The notes under the pieces were generated by a model. It made no database searches. It had not been told where the DNA came from and saw nothing but the letters and a program-made list of their open reading frames with translations. Made by a program: the position numbers and the translations under genes. 64,000 bases of DNA, taken from Rossellomorea marisflavi. Lineage in GTDB: Bacteria > Bacillota > Bacilli > Bacillales > Bacillaceae_B. The stretch's first letter is position 1. Every line of letters begins with the position of its first letter. Where the stretch lies: assembly GCA_003667865.1 (NCBI GenBank), contig CP033051.1, positions 569,501-633,500 of the forward strand, given 5' to 3'. Shown here in pieces: positions 24,584-33,906 of the stretch.

Positions 24584-25732
24584 ATGAGTATTTCGACGTT
24601 TAAAATTGCAAACAAGCTGATTACGGGTAAGGGAGCAACCAAGGTTTTGCCCGATGAGTTGAAGCGACTGCAAGTCCATAATCCTCTTATCGTTACAGAT
24701 GAGATTCTTCAGAAGGTTGGGGTTGTGGATCAAGTATCTACACTTTTGAAAGGGCTTACGTTTGGTGTTTTTACGGGAGTGAAACCAGAACCGGAGCTAT
24801 CCATTGTAGAAGAGTGTACAGCATTATTTAAAGAGGGAAAGCATGATGGACTTATTGCAATTGGTGGTGGAAGTGCCATCGATATTGCAAAAGCAGTGTC
24901 CGGATTCGCTGGATTTGATGGGAAGCTGACAGATTTGATTGGGACGAATCTTGTACCACAAAAAGGAGCTCCTGTCATTGCTTTGCCAACAACTGCAGGT
25001 ACTGGCTCTGAGGTGACAAATATTTCTATTCTTTCAGATAAGGAAGCACAATTAAAGAAAGGAATCGTCAGTGATTACCTCCTACCAGACGTCGCCATTG
25101 TTGCACCTGAGATGACACTAACAATGCCTCCATCGGTAACCGCAGCTAGTGGTGTTGATGCTCTCGTACATGCGATTGAAGCTTATATTTCTGTTCATGC
25201 TTCGCCGATTACAGATGCGCTAGCCATTCATGCGGTAAAAATGATTGCGGATAATCTGCCAAAAGCGTATGCAAATCCGAACCATATCGAGGCACGCGAA
25301 AACATGGCTACTGCTAGCTTAATGGCAGGAATGGCTTTTGGTAATGCCGGTGTTGGGGCCGTACATGCTTTAGCTTATCCACTTGGTGGCCGATTCAATA
25401 TTGCTCACGGTGTCAGCAATGCCTTATTACTTCCGTATGTCATGGACTGGAATAAGATTGCTTGCCTGGATCGATTCCGTGATATTGCGGTTGCACTTGG
25501 AGAGCAGGTTCATCAACTATCTGATATGGAGGCAGCTGATAAAGCAGTTGCAGCAATGAAGCGCTTGTGTGAGGTTGTGAATATTCCATCTGGCTTGCGT
25601 GCGTTTGATATTCCTGAGGATGCTATTGCGGATATGGCTGAGGATGCTAGTAAGATTGATCGACTATTAAACAATAATCCTCGTACGTTTACGAGGATAG
25701 AGATTGAGGAGATTTATCGGTCTGCTTATTGA
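24584..25732 (+). CDS. Iron-dependent (group III) alcohol dehydrogenase
   Basis: This 382-residue enzyme interconverts an alcohol and an aldehyde with NAD(P). It has the Fe-ADH nucleotide-binding part (GGGSAIDIAKAVSGF) and ALPTTAGTGSEVT. The metal site residues are in DALVHAIEAYIS and AYPLGGRFNIAHGVSNALLLP (Asp and His ligands). The frame is open to 24506, but that lies upstream of the sigma-54 promoter. The ATG at 24584 has AGGAGAGG at proper distance. Given the neighbouring permease and succinate-semialdehyde dehydrogenase, 4-hydroxybutyrate is a reasonable substrate guess; 1,3-propanediol-type or other alcohols remain possible. Confidence 0.92.
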   Translation: MSISTFKIANKLITGKGATKVLPDELKRLQVHNPLIVTDEILQKVGVVDQVSTLLKGLTFGVFTGVKPEPELSIVEECTALFKEGKHDGLIAIGGGSAIDIAKAVSGFAGFDGKLTDLIGTNLVPQKGAPVIALPTTAGTGSEVTNISILSDKEAQLKKGIVSDYLLPDVAIVAPEMTLTMPPSVTAASGVDALVHAIEAYISVHASPITDALAIHAVKMIADNLPKAYANPNHIEARENMATASLMAGMAFGNAGVGAVHALAYPLGGRFNIAHGVSNALLLPYVMDWNKIACLDRFRDIAVALGEQVHQLSDMEAADKAVAAMKRLCEVVNIPSGLRAFDIPEDAIADMAEDASKIDRLLNNNPRTFTRIEIEEIYRSAY

Positions 25733-25739
25733 TTGGGAT

Positions 25740-25870
25740 TTGGTTTGAGATGATGGGGTGATTGGGCTAGGTTGGGGGCTCGGCTTGTGGGCTGTTGAGT
25801 TGTCGGATTGCTGGTTATCGGCTTGTTTGATAGTGCTTGGGTGCGCTGGCGGACGGGGGCTGGCAGGCTA
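25740..25870 (+). other. G-rich intergenic stretch
   Basis: About 130 bp after the dehydrogenase gene is unusually G-rich and C-poor on the plus strand (GGTTGGGGGCTCGGCTTGTG). No ORF or hairpin is evident. It abuts the family B tandem duplication. Confidence 0.45.
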
Positions 25871-26390
25871 GCGGGCAAACGGACCCCAGAGACCTTATTT
25901 CGATTAAATAGCCTCTTTTTTCAACCTAAACGGACATTTTAGTACGCTATTTCAAGATTTTGACGTATTTTTGTGGTGAAAATGTTGATATAAGGTCTCC
26001 TGTGTCCACTAACATGGAAAAACCGATCAAAAATCAGCAAACAAGGGCTTTTATGTCCGCTAGCCTCTATTAAACTCATTCGCACCTGAACCAAAAACAC
26101 AAAACCAACACCAGCGAGTATCCGATGGGGGCGGGCAAACGGACACCAGAGACCTTATTTCGGTTAAATAGCGATATTTTTCAGCCTATACGGACATTTT
26201 AGTACGCTATTTCATGATTTTGACGTATTTTAATAGCGAAAATGATGATATAAGGTCACTTATGTCCGCCTACATAGGAAAACCCATTAAAATTCAGCGA
26301 ATAGAGGCTTATATGTCCGTTAGCCTCTGTCAAACTCCGTCGCGCCATAGCCATAGCCATAACCAAAACCAACACGAACACTAAGCACCA
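25871..26390. repeat. Family B element, 260-bp tandem duplication
   Basis: Two copies of about 260 bp (25871-26130 and 26131-26390) each start GCGGGCAAACGGACMCCAGA. Each contains ACGGACATTTTAGTACGCTA, GATATAAGGTC and TATGTCCGYTAGCCTCT in the same order, with many substitutions between copies. Inside each copy TGTCCG/CGGACA cores face each other, so each unit is also an imperfect inverted repeat. No gene is supported in this 725-bp gap. Confidence 0.85.
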
Positions 26391-26458
26391 ACAATACTAG
26401 ATTACTAGTTTTCCATACGAATACAGGGTTCAAATTAATAGAAAAGGGGTATAAATCT

Positions 26459-27847
26459 ATGTGGAGAAATCGTAAACACGGTGAAGAATCACCATACATC
26501 CCAATGGGACCTTTTAAGTTAAGGCTTCCATTTATTCATTACAAGTTTGAGTGGCCGGATTATGTGCAAGGGCTATTAATGTGTGCGGTCGACTTGGCTG
26601 CAATTCCATTAATGACAGAATTACTCGGAATGCCGTTTGAAGTTGCGTTAGCAGTTGTCTTTTTAAATGGTCTATTATATTTAACGCATCATTTACTTGG
26701 GGATCCGGTTGTTCCTGGATGGATTACACCAGCAATTCCACTGATTATGGCATATGTATCTACCTTCCCTGAAGGTGTTGATCGGGTACATGCACTTGTC
26801 GCCTTTCAGCTCACACTCGGACTTTTATCTATCTTACTAGGTGTTACAGGACTCGCAAGTAAAGTAGTTTCACTTATACCATCTGCAATAAAATCCGGGA
26901 TTATCCTCGGAGCAGGTTTTGCTGCTGTTATCTCTGTGTTTGAGGTTGGAGGCCGATTTGAAAGCTTCCCTTGGACGATCTCCATCGCGATTGGAATTGC
27001 CTTTTATATTATTTTTTCAAAGCATTTCAATATCCTTAAAAACTCAAATAAAGTTTGGGGACTCATTGGTAAACTAGGTATCTTCCCTATTATTATTCTT
27101 GCAGTTATCATTGCCCCAATCTTCGGTGAAGCACCGTGGCCTGCAATCGAATGGGGATTCAGTAAACCTGATTTCGTAACATTGTGGAGTGACTATACCA
27201 TCTTTGGAGTTGGCTTCCCACCAGCCATGCTATTCTTAACAGCATTACCAACTGTGTTAGCAGCATATATCGTGTTATTTGGTGATGTTTTACAAAGTAA
27301 GGCGTTAATTGATGAAGCGGATGAAAAGCGTCCTGATGAAAAAATTGATTACAACCCAAACCGTGCGCATATGGTGTTCGGTGGACGTAATACCTTAATG
27401 AGTATTTTAGGTCCTGACGTCACAATGGCTGGTCCAATGTGGGCAGCGATGCAGGTTGTTGTGATCGAGCGTTATAAGGAAGGAAAGAAAGCAATGAACT
27501 CCCTATTTGGAGGATCTGGTTCCTTCAGATGGGGTACAAATACTGGACTTTTACTGCTTCCGATTGTAAGTTTATTACAACCAATTCTAGGGATTGCGCT
27601 AGCACTCACACTTCTCATTCAAGGGTATGTAAGTGTGCGCGTGGGGATTATGGAATCTAGAAGCCAACGAGATCTTGGAATCGCCGGGATCATTGGTGCT
27701 GTACTCGCATCAAAAGGAGCTACATGGGCGTTCGCAGTTGGAGTTGTTCTATGTATCTTAATTTACGGTAAAAATTTCTTCAAAGGTGAAAATGATAAAA
27801 TTTTCACAAAAGACTTAGAGGATGACGATTATAAACGAGTTTCTTAA
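26459..27847 (+). CDS. Polytopic permease (NCS2/SLC23-like), C4-compound locus
   Basis: This 462-residue integral membrane protein has about twelve hydrophobic segments. It contains a conserved-looking QGLLMCAVDLAAIPLMTELL, a half-helix region ITPAIPLIMAYVS, and GPDVTMAGPMWAAMQ. The pattern resembles the nucleobase-ascorbate (NCS2) and related transporter superfamily, but I am not certain of the subfamily. GGGGTATAAATCT precedes the ATG. It is 20 bp upstream of the aldehyde dehydrogenase gene and so belongs to one operon with it. Import of the substrate for the two dehydrogenases is the natural inference. Confidence 0.75.
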   Translation: MWRNRKHGEESPYIPMGPFKLRLPFIHYKFEWPDYVQGLLMCAVDLAAIPLMTELLGMPFEVALAVVFLNGLLYLTHHLLGDPVVPGWITPAIPLIMAYVSTFPEGVDRVHALVAFQLTLGLLSILLGVTGLASKVVSLIPSAIKSGIILGAGFAAVISVFEVGGRFESFPWTISIAIGIAFYIIFSKHFNILKNSNKVWGLIGKLGIFPIIILAVIIAPIFGEAPWPAIEWGFSKPDFVTLWSDYTIFGVGFPPAMLFLTALPTVLAAYIVLFGDVLQSKALIDEADEKRPDEKIDYNPNRAHMVFGGRNTLMSILGPDVTMAGPMWAAMQVVVIERYKEGKKAMNSLFGGSGSFRWGTNTGLLLLPIVSLLQPILGIALALTLLIQGYVSVRVGIMESRSQRDLGIAGIIGAVLASKGATWAFAVGVVLCILIYGKNFFKGENDKIFTKDLEDDDYKRVS

Positions 27848-27867
27848 TTATAGTAAGGAGGGCTACC

Positions 27868-29286
27868 ATGCAACATTACAGCATGCTTATAAATGGAGAA
27901 GAGATCGGATCAAGCTTAGAGAAAATTGATGTTACGAATCCTGCAACATCTGAGGTGATTGCTACGATTCCGAATGGTGGTAAAAAGGAAGCAGAATCTG
28001 CAGTAGATGCCGCTTACACTGCCTTTAAGGATTGGTCACAATACTCAGCATATGAGCGAAGTGAGCTTCTTCAAAAATGGTTCAAGCTTGTTGATGATAA
28101 CAAAGAGGATCTAGCGCGAACGATGACAATGGAGCAGGGAAAGCCTTTTAAAGAAGCATTAGGTGAGATTGGCTATGCAAATGGCTTTATCTCTTGGTAC
28201 GCAGAGGAAGGGAAGCGTGTGTACGGTGAAACGATCCCCGCAACACAACGAAACAAGCGTTTGTTTGTACACAAGCAGCCGGTTGGAGTTGTAGCGGTTA
28301 TTACACCATGGAACTTCCCAGCAGCAATGATCACCCGTAAAATTGCTCCTGCACTTGCTACAGGCTGTACCGCGGTTATTAAGCCCGCTGAGCAAACGCC
28401 ACTTACAGCATTGAAGATTGCAGCACTTGCCGAGGAAGCCGGAATTCCAAAGGGCGTCGTGAATGTTGTGACGGGTGATGCTAAGTCAATTGGAGAAGCT
28501 TGGTTAGATGACACGCGTGTTCGTAAGTTAACGTTTACAGGCTCTACTGAAGTAGGAAAACTATTAATGCGTGGATCTGCTGAAACAGTTAAGAAGGTGT
28601 CGTTAGAGCTTGGCGGTCATGCACCGGTAATTGTGATGGACGATTGTGATATTGAAAAAGCGGTCGACGGTGTGATTGCAGCGAAGTTCCGTAATGCTGG
28701 TCAAACCTGTGTCTGCTCGAACCGCATTTATGTTCACGAGTCCATTGAAAAAGCGTTTACCGAGCGATTTGTTGAAAAGGTAAAAGAACTTAAGGTTGGT
28801 AATGGTTTAGATGAGGGTGTAGCCATTGGGCCACTTATTGATGAAGCTGCTGTGAAAAAAGTGCAAGAGCATTTAGACGATGCCGTTCGTAAAGGAGCAA
28901 CCGTTGCTTACGGTGGTCAAAAAGCAGATGGTCTATTCTTTGGACCAACTGTATTAACAAATGTTAACGATGATATGATTTGTATGCGCGATGAGACGTT
29001 TGGACCACTTGCTCCGATTACCACGTTTAAAACGGAAGAAGAAGCTGTAGAACGTGCAAATGACTCGATCTTTGGTCTTGCTGCTTATGTATTTACAGAG
29101 AACATTACAAAAGGGATTCGCATTAGCGAACAGCTTGAGTATGGGATTGTTGGATTAAATGACGGGATGCCTTCTACTCCGCAGGCTCCATTCGGAGGGT
29201 TTAAGCAAAGTGGAATCGGACGTGAAGGTGGACATCATGGGATTGAAGAGTATCTTGAGGTGAAGTATATTTCGCTTGGGTTGTAG
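27868..29286 (+). CDS. gabD: Succinate-semialdehyde dehydrogenase (GabD-like)
   Basis: This 472-residue NAD(P)-dependent aldehyde dehydrogenase has the nucleotide-binding motif FTGSTEVGKLLM, catalytic Glu in LELGGHAPVIV, catalytic Cys in NAGQTCVCSNRIYV, and a C-terminus with GGFKQSGIGREGGHHGIEEY typical of succinate-semialdehyde dehydrogenases. AAGGAGG precedes the ATG. With the iron alcohol dehydrogenase and permease it would take 4-hydroxybutyrate to succinate (alcohol to semialdehyde to acid). Glutarate semialdehyde or another short aldehyde is the alternative. Confidence 0.9.
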   Translation: MQHYSMLINGEEIGSSLEKIDVTNPATSEVIATIPNGGKKEAESAVDAAYTAFKDWSQYSAYERSELLQKWFKLVDDNKEDLARTMTMEQGKPFKEALGEIGYANGFISWYAEEGKRVYGETIPATQRNKRLFVHKQPVGVVAVITPWNFPAAMITRKIAPALATGCTAVIKPAEQTPLTALKIAALAEEAGIPKGVVNVVTGDAKSIGEAWLDDTRVRKLTFTGSTEVGKLLMRGSAETVKKVSLELGGHAPVIVMDDCDIEKAVDGVIAAKFRNAGQTCVCSNRIYVHESIEKAFTERFVEKVKELKVGNGLDEGVAIGPLIDEAAVKKVQEHLDDAVRKGATVAYGGQKADGLFFGPTVLTNVNDDMICMRDETFGPLAPITTFKTEEEAVERANDSIFGLAAYVFTENITKGIRISEQLEYGIVGLNDGMPSTPQAPFGGFKQSGIGREGGHHGIEEYLEVKYISLGL

Positions 29287-29316
29287 GCAATCTTGATGGA
29301 TATAGTGTGAATATAT

Positions 29317-29376
29317 AAAGTCGTTCAGACAGAAGGACAAGAGCTCGTTTTGCACTTCTGTCTTGAACGACTTTTT
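29317..29376 (+). terminator. Terminator of the gabD operon
   Basis: AAAGTCGTTCAGACAGAAG pairs with CTTCTGTCTTGAACGACTTT (one extra base in the 3' arm) and ends in TTTTT. Confidence 0.85.
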
Positions 29377-29482
29377 CATGGAGTTGGGTATAGAGGTATC
29401 GATTAGCGTATTTGAAAACTACTTAAGCATCTTCACAAAATCCTCGTTTAATAGGAAAAGGACAATTATTCTGCATATCATC

Positions 29483-29505
29483 AAAAAAAGGATGTCCAAT
29501 CCTTT
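29483..29505 (-). terminator. Terminator of the VOC-family gene
   Basis: On the minus strand AAAGGAT-TGGAC-ATCCTTT is followed by TTTT, 16 bp past the stop codon. Confidence 0.75.
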
Positions 29506-29520
29506 AACTCCTAAAGAGTC

Positions 29521-29871
29521 CTAATTAGAAAACTCAATTATTTCTATTTGGTTTCCACTAGGATCCTCGATGATAAAATAACGGCCTGGTGGACATGGCT
29601 GAGGTTCGTCAAATTGAACAGTTATCCCTTTTTCTTTTAGCTGCAGAAAATCCTCTTCAATATTCTCTGATAAGATTCCTAGTAACACTTGATTCCCAGC
29701 GTGCGGGATGTCAGACTCTTCTAATACAATCGGAAGCTCACCATGCACTAAGCTAACAATTTTATCCCCATAATGCTTCGAAACCTCAAAACCAAGAACA
29801 TGAGTATAGAATTCAATGGCTTCCTTCATATCTTTTACTTTAACAGTAAGAACACAAATTTTATTTAACAT
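29521..29871 (-). CDS. VOC-superfamily (glyoxalase/dioxygenase-like) protein
   Basis: This 116-residue protein has two beta-alpha-beta-beta-beta units of the vicinal-oxygen-chelate fold: VKVKDMKEAIEFYTHVLGFE at the start and FIIEDPSGNQIEIIEF at the end, whose final Glu is a typical metal ligand. The family covers glyoxalase I, bleomycin-resistance and ring-cleaving proteins; the substrate cannot be told. It lies behind the AraC-type regulator in the same direction, with about 60 bp between. Confidence 0.88.
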   Translation of the reverse strand: MLNKICVLTVKVKDMKEAIEFYTHVLGFEVSKHYGDKIVSLVHGELPIVLEESDIPHAGNQVLLGILSENIEEDFLQLKEKGITVQFDEPQPCPPGRYFIIEDPSGNQIEIIEFSN

Positions 29872-29931
29872 CCAATCCCCTCCTCTATTGATTATTCTTA
29901 TCGTAGCAGATAGAATCTCACTTAATTTCTT

Positions 29932-30711
29932 CTAGTTTGCTTTATTTTTTTCTTTTTCAAATAACAGTTGGGGTAGGTTCACTAAGATCGGCGGGTCTGT
30001 TGGTAACGGTTCTCTTAAGGTCAGCTGGAGATTGATATTTGTTGTCTCAGTCACCACTAAAGGTTCATCAAATTTTCCACGAAGCGCTTTATCTAAAAGG
30101 AAGTAATCTGCTGGATTCAAGCTGAACGGTATTGCTGCTGCCAATAGATAGTACGTCCCCGGTGGAATGTCGGTAAATGTACACTCCACTTGAGTATGAA
30201 GATTTGCGGTTCCAACCACAGGCTTTTGATCCGGTATTGGACGTGGAAAGAGCCCAATGAACATGATTCCCTTAAAGTTCTCTGGAACGATTAGGTTACA
30301 TACTAAGGAAGAGGGTTTGTTATCCTTTACTATACTGTTTTGACGTTGATAGAGTGCTACAAATTGGTGAAGGTCTTTTGTTGTTCGTTGAAAGCTTGAA
30401 GGAGTCATTCCCACGAATTGTTTAAACTTTGAACTGAATGTCCCAAAGCTTTGAAATCCAGTTGAAAGTAATGTCTTTAGAATTGATTCTGATGAGGATA
30501 ACAAGACTTTCTTTCCTTTTTCTATTCTTAAGGCAGATAGATAATGCCTTGGTGGGATACCTGTTATTTCTTTAAAGATTCTTGAAAAATGATACGGGCT
30601 GTATCCAACCTGTCTTGCTAATTCTTCTGAGGTGATATTCCTGTCGAGGTGTTTGTTCATATAATCAATGGCTTTTTCTACGGCATACAACTGATCGTCC
30701 TTATGGGTCAT
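29932..30711 (-). CDS. AraC-family transcriptional regulator
   Basis: This 259-residue regulator has its DNA-binding domain at the N-terminus (about 8-108; two HTH motifs, with ITSEELARQVGYSPYHFSRI and LLSTGFQSFGTFSSKFKQFV followed by GMTPSSFQ). A C-terminal ligand-type domain of about 140 residues follows. The N-terminal HTH order resembles SoxS/Rob-like and MerR/GyrI-fusion regulators. The targets are not known. It is flanked by the VOC-family gene and the RNA-ligase-like gene, which may be regulated with it. Confidence 0.9.
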   Translation of the reverse strand: MTHKDDQLYAVEKAIDYMNKHLDRNITSEELARQVGYSPYHFSRIFKEITGIPPRHYLSALRIEKGKKVLLSSSESILKTLLSTGFQSFGTFSSKFKQFVGMTPSSFQRTTKDLHQFVALYQRQNSIVKDNKPSSLVCNLIVPENFKGIMFIGLFPRPIPDQKPVVGTANLHTQVECTFTDIPPGTYYLLAAAIPFSLNPADYFLLDKALRGKFDEPLVVTETTNINLQLTLREPLPTDPPILVNLPQLLFEKEKNKAN

Positions 30712-30745
30712 AACGTCTTCACCTCATTGGAATATTGAGTAGGCA

Positions 30746-31300
30746 TTATTTTAAAGACTTAGAAAATAAGGTTGAGGCTTCAAAGCTTTCTTCATTATCT
30801 TCTACCATTTCTATGAGTGCCACGTTTGTTATTCTCCCTGCGATCGTATCAATTCTTGGTAAACAGTATTCATACGCCTCCGAGAGCTTTTCAATTGGTT
30901 GTTTATTCATAAGGGTACAATGTGGAATCCATTGATCAGGAAGATAATAAGGGTATGCATCGGCTTTGTATTTATGGAAACAGTCATGATGACTTGTATG
31001 AAAATCTAGCAATTCTTTTGTCACAATAGGCGACAGAAATAGTGTTGGATAGTTTAAGAATGTTCCGATACTATTAAAGGTTACATCAATACCTTGCTTA
31101 TTCTCATAACAGTTACTCATCAACTGCTTAAAATCTATTTTATTTATATTGTAATAATGTCCTAAAGTAAGATGTGGCTTCCCTTCTTGAACTTGTGTGG
31201 AATTTGTAAGTGACCGATCACTCAGTTCCGTCCAAATGTTTTTTATGTATCGATCTGTATCTTCATCAAATAAACCAATGACCCAGTACATACTTATCAC
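30746..31300 (-). CDS. 2'-5' RNA ligase superfamily protein (2H phosphoesterase)
   Basis: This 184-residue protein carries the two HxT motifs that define the 2H superfamily: HLTL in KPHLTLGHY and HCTL in WIPHCTLMNK, about 93 residues apart. Family members act as RNA ligases or cyclic phosphodiesterases on 2',3'- or 1',2'-cyclic ends. The bacterial physiological substrate is generally unknown. It lies upstream of the AraC-type gene in the same direction, with 34 bp between. Confidence 0.85.
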   Translation of the reverse strand: MISMYWVIGLFDEDTDRYIKNIWTELSDRSLTNSTQVQEGKPHLTLGHYYNINKIDFKQLMSNCYENKQGIDVTFNSIGTFLNYPTLFLSPIVTKELLDFHTSHHDCFHKYKADAYPYYLPDQWIPHCTLMNKQPIEKLSEAYEYCLPRIDTIAGRITNVALIEMVEDNEESFEASTLFSKSLK

Positions 31301-31561
31301 AACCTTATAACGTTTAACTATTTTTTCTACTTTTCTACATGAAACACCTTTATTTCAATCAATATATCTAATTCTTATGATATCCCTCTTCTGAACTCAT
31401 AAAATGCCGCATCGATTTTTAAAAGTTACAAAATGTAACCTTTGTAGCTAATAAAGCTACTCTTTTTACATTACAGTGTTTATCTGGGCGATTCATCTGA
31501 TGCCGCTCCCCCCATGAGCTTATTCTCTTGTTAATCGTCAAACTCTGGGAGGTGACAGGCA

Positions 31562-32251
31562 TTATGTTTTTTTAAGCAACCCATACTTCCTCTGCACTCT
31601 CACCAATATCTTCAACCACATCGCTGAAAATACGGTGATAAAAAAAACGTTAGAAAGCGCATGTGCTAAATCGAAATAGAAGCTTGCAAGATAGGCCCCA
31701 ACAAAGGCTTGCCAGGTAAGCTCCTTTAGAAACCCGATTAAAAACCATAGGTTCATAATCCACCCGAATAGAAATCCCCATATGAAGCCAAATATATTTT
31801 TTCCGAGCAGTGATTTCATAAAGGCTGTGTCTTTTAATAGTCCCGCAGTATAGCCGATCATCCCCCAGCTGAACATTTGCCAAGGTGTCCATGGGCCTTG
31901 ACCTAAGAAGAGATTCGACACAATGGCGGCGATACTTCCTACAAGAAACCCAACCTCTGCTCCAAACACTAGGGCTGCCATGATGATTACAAATGATGTT
32001 GGCTGGACACTCGGTAAAGGCGCAAATGGGACGCGACTTACAGCGGCAATAGCGGCTAGTAACGCAATTAAAATTACTTCTTCTGGTTTTAGCTTTTTCC
32101 GTTCAAAACGTATGAAGAATGGAAGCATTGCGAAGCCAAGCATCATAAAGCTTAATAGCAAGTATTGTTTTTCAAGCCACATACCAATAATTAAAAGGGA
32201 TGCTCCTAGCACATAGCTTCCTATATAGATGGTTCTTTTGTGAGTTCCCAT
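31562..32251 (-). CDS. ECF transporter substrate-binding (S) component, probably cobalamin
   Basis: This 229-residue membrane protein has about six helices plus an N-terminal pair. The ECF S-component core is visible in ILIALLAAIAAVSRVPFAPL (with the AxxxA interaction motif) and the conserved FVIIMAALVFGAEVGFLVG. The operon begins with a cobalamin riboswitch and codes for DUF4430 proteins, so B12 (CbrT-type) is the predicted ligand. Its start overlaps the ATPase gene end by about 31 bp. A precursor such as cobinamide is possible. Confidence 0.88.
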   Translation of the reverse strand: MGTHKRTIYIGSYVLGASLLIIGMWLEKQYLLLSFMMLGFAMLPFFIRFERKKLKPEEVILIALLAAIAAVSRVPFAPLPSVQPTSFVIIMAALVFGAEVGFLVGSIAAIVSNLFLGQGPWTPWQMFSWGMIGYTAGLLKDTAFMKSLLGKNIFGFIWGFLFGWIMNLWFLIGFLKELTWQAFVGAYLASFYFDLAHALSNVFFITVFSAMWLKILVRVQRKYGLLKKT

Positions 32252-33906
32252 TGCTCTACTACATCCTCCAAAGTGATTGCCATTGGAAAAACATTTCCTA
32301 CTGTTCGATGAATGATGGTCGTATAGAAGAAATTATTCTTTAGAAATTGATCTGTCGGCTCAATCGATTGCACCATTCCATTAAAAAGCATGCCACATCG
32401 TGTTGCGTATTGTGCAGCAAATTCTATGTCATGACTCACTATAAAAATCGTCTTACCCATTTCTCGCAGTTTGATTAATAGAGCTGCTAGTTTTATTTTG
32501 GAAAGGGGATCAAGCCCTTTTGTTGGTTCATCAAGTACAATCATTTCAGGGTTTGCAATCAGTGCCAATACAAGAACAACCTTTTGCTGTTGGCCACCAC
32601 TAATATCAAAAGGATGCTTTTCTAAAATATCCTTAATCTCAAAAAGCTCAATCATCTTTTCTAGCTCTTCCTCGCTCGCTTTATCTTTCACTTTTTTCAA
32701 GCGTTCATAAAGCTGCTCCCCAACCGTTTCTCTTGTGAAATATAATGCTGGATTCTGTGCTACATAACCAATCTTCTCACTACGTTCTTGTGCAGATACC
32801 TTCTTTAAGGAACGTCCCTCAAAGATTATTTTTCCACTTTGCGGCTTCAGAGCTCCTACGATATTTTTCAGTAGTGTCGACTTACCTGAGCCATTCCCTC
32901 CAAATAAAACAAAGAACTCTCCTTTAGAAATCCCGAAAGATAATTTTTTAAGAATAAGAGAAGAGTCTTTCTCGTACTGAAAATAGAGATCCTTGCATTC
33001 TAGCAAATAATGTGAAGACGGATCGGGATCTCTTTTCGGTTGAACAAAGGATATGGTTCGCCCATGATACTTGTCGCGAATCCACTTTTTCCCCTCTTTT
33101 ACCGTAAGAGGAATGTTGTGTTCTTGTTCTTGTTCGTGTTCCATCGATAAGAACAACCGACTAATGGAAGGCATATAGGTGTGTAGTCGTTCATCACCCT
33201 GGTTCCATATTTCCTTAAACACGTTAACTGGGCTACCACTATACTTTAGACGCCCCGCATCAAGCATGACCACCATGGATGCTAGAGGGTAGATTTCCTC
33301 TAATCGATGCTCACTGATGATAATCGTGACAGATAATTCCTCGTTAATTCTAGCTAACAGCTGTAGAAATTCTTTTGCTGCGATCGGGTCTAATTGTGCT
33401 GTAGGCTCATCTAGCAATAATACTTTTGGTCGAAGTGCCATCACAGAGGCGAGGTTCATCATTTGTTTTTGGCCTCCTGATAATTCATGCACCGACCGAG
33501 AGAGCCAGTCTTCCATTCCAAAGAAATGAACGATTTCACCAAGTCTTCTTTGTATCTGCTCCATTGGATAGCCGAGATTTTCCATCGCAAAGGTCAATTC
33601 CTGCCATACCGTATTCATCACAATTTGATTATCAGGATCTTGAAAAACCATACCAATCTCCTCGATTGTCGTGATTTCATCTACTTTATCCAAGAGGCAC
33701 CCATTATAATAGATTTCCCCTTCATGTTCACCCTCTGGCTTCACTTCTGGTTTAAGCTTACGAAGAAGGGTTGTTTTCCCTGACCCAGATGGACCACATA
33801 ATAAAACAAACGCCCCTTCCTCTACCTCAAAATGAATGTTTTCTAGAGCCTTATGTGGGAAATCAGGATAGCTAAAGCCTACATTCTTGATCTGATAATG
33901 TGCCAT
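32221..33906 (-). CDS. ECF transporter ATPase, two fused ABC domains
   Basis: This 561-residue protein joins two nucleotide-binding domains. The first has Walker A GPSGSGKTTLL, signature LSGGQKQMMN and Walker B VLLLDEPTAQLD. The second has GGNGSGKSTLLK, ISGGQQQKVVL and MIVLDEPTKGLD. ECF systems usually encode EcfA and EcfA' separately; here they are fused, as in dedicated (group I) ECF systems. Both sites look catalytically complete. It overlaps the EcfT gene upstream and the S-component gene downstream, showing a tight operon that lies downstream of a B12 riboswitch. Confidence 0.94.
   Translation of the reverse strand: MAHYQIKNVGFSYPDFPHKALENIHFEVEEGAFVLLCGPSGSGKTTLLRKLKPEVKPEGEHEGEIYYNGCLLDKVDEITTIEEIGMVFQDPDNQIVMNTVWQELTFAMENLGYPMEQIQRRLGEIVHFFGMEDWLSRSVHELSGGQKQMMNLASVMALRPKVLLLDEPTAQLDPIAAKEFLQLLARINEELSVTIIISEHRLEEIYPLASMVVMLDAGRLKYSGSPVNVFKEIWNQGDERLHTYMPSISRLFLSMEHEQEQEHNIPLTVKEGKKWIRDKYHGRTISFVQPKRDPDPSSHYLLECKDLYFQYEKDSSLILKKLSFGISKGEFFVLFGGNGSGKSTLLKNIVGALKPQSGKIIFEGRSLKKVSAQERSEKIGYVAQNPALYFTRETVGEQLYERLKKVKDKASEEELEKMIELFEIKDILEKHPFDISGGQQQKVVLVLALIANPEMIVLDEPTKGLDPLSKIKLAALLIKLREMGKTIFIVSHDIEFAAQYATRCGMLFNGMVQSIEPTDQFLKNNFFYTTIIHRTVGNVFPMAITLEDVVEQWELTKEPSI

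Noticed and set aside
25740-25870. G-quadruplex in the G-rich stretch
   Set aside because: The G-runs are irregular, with too few GGG tracts at suitable spacing to claim one.
31545-31571. GGGAGGTGACAGGCATT before ATG on the plus strand
   Set aside because: The frame has only three codons before a stop. The GGTGACAGGC segment resembles another dispersed Bacillus repeat, but a single copy is not enough to call it.
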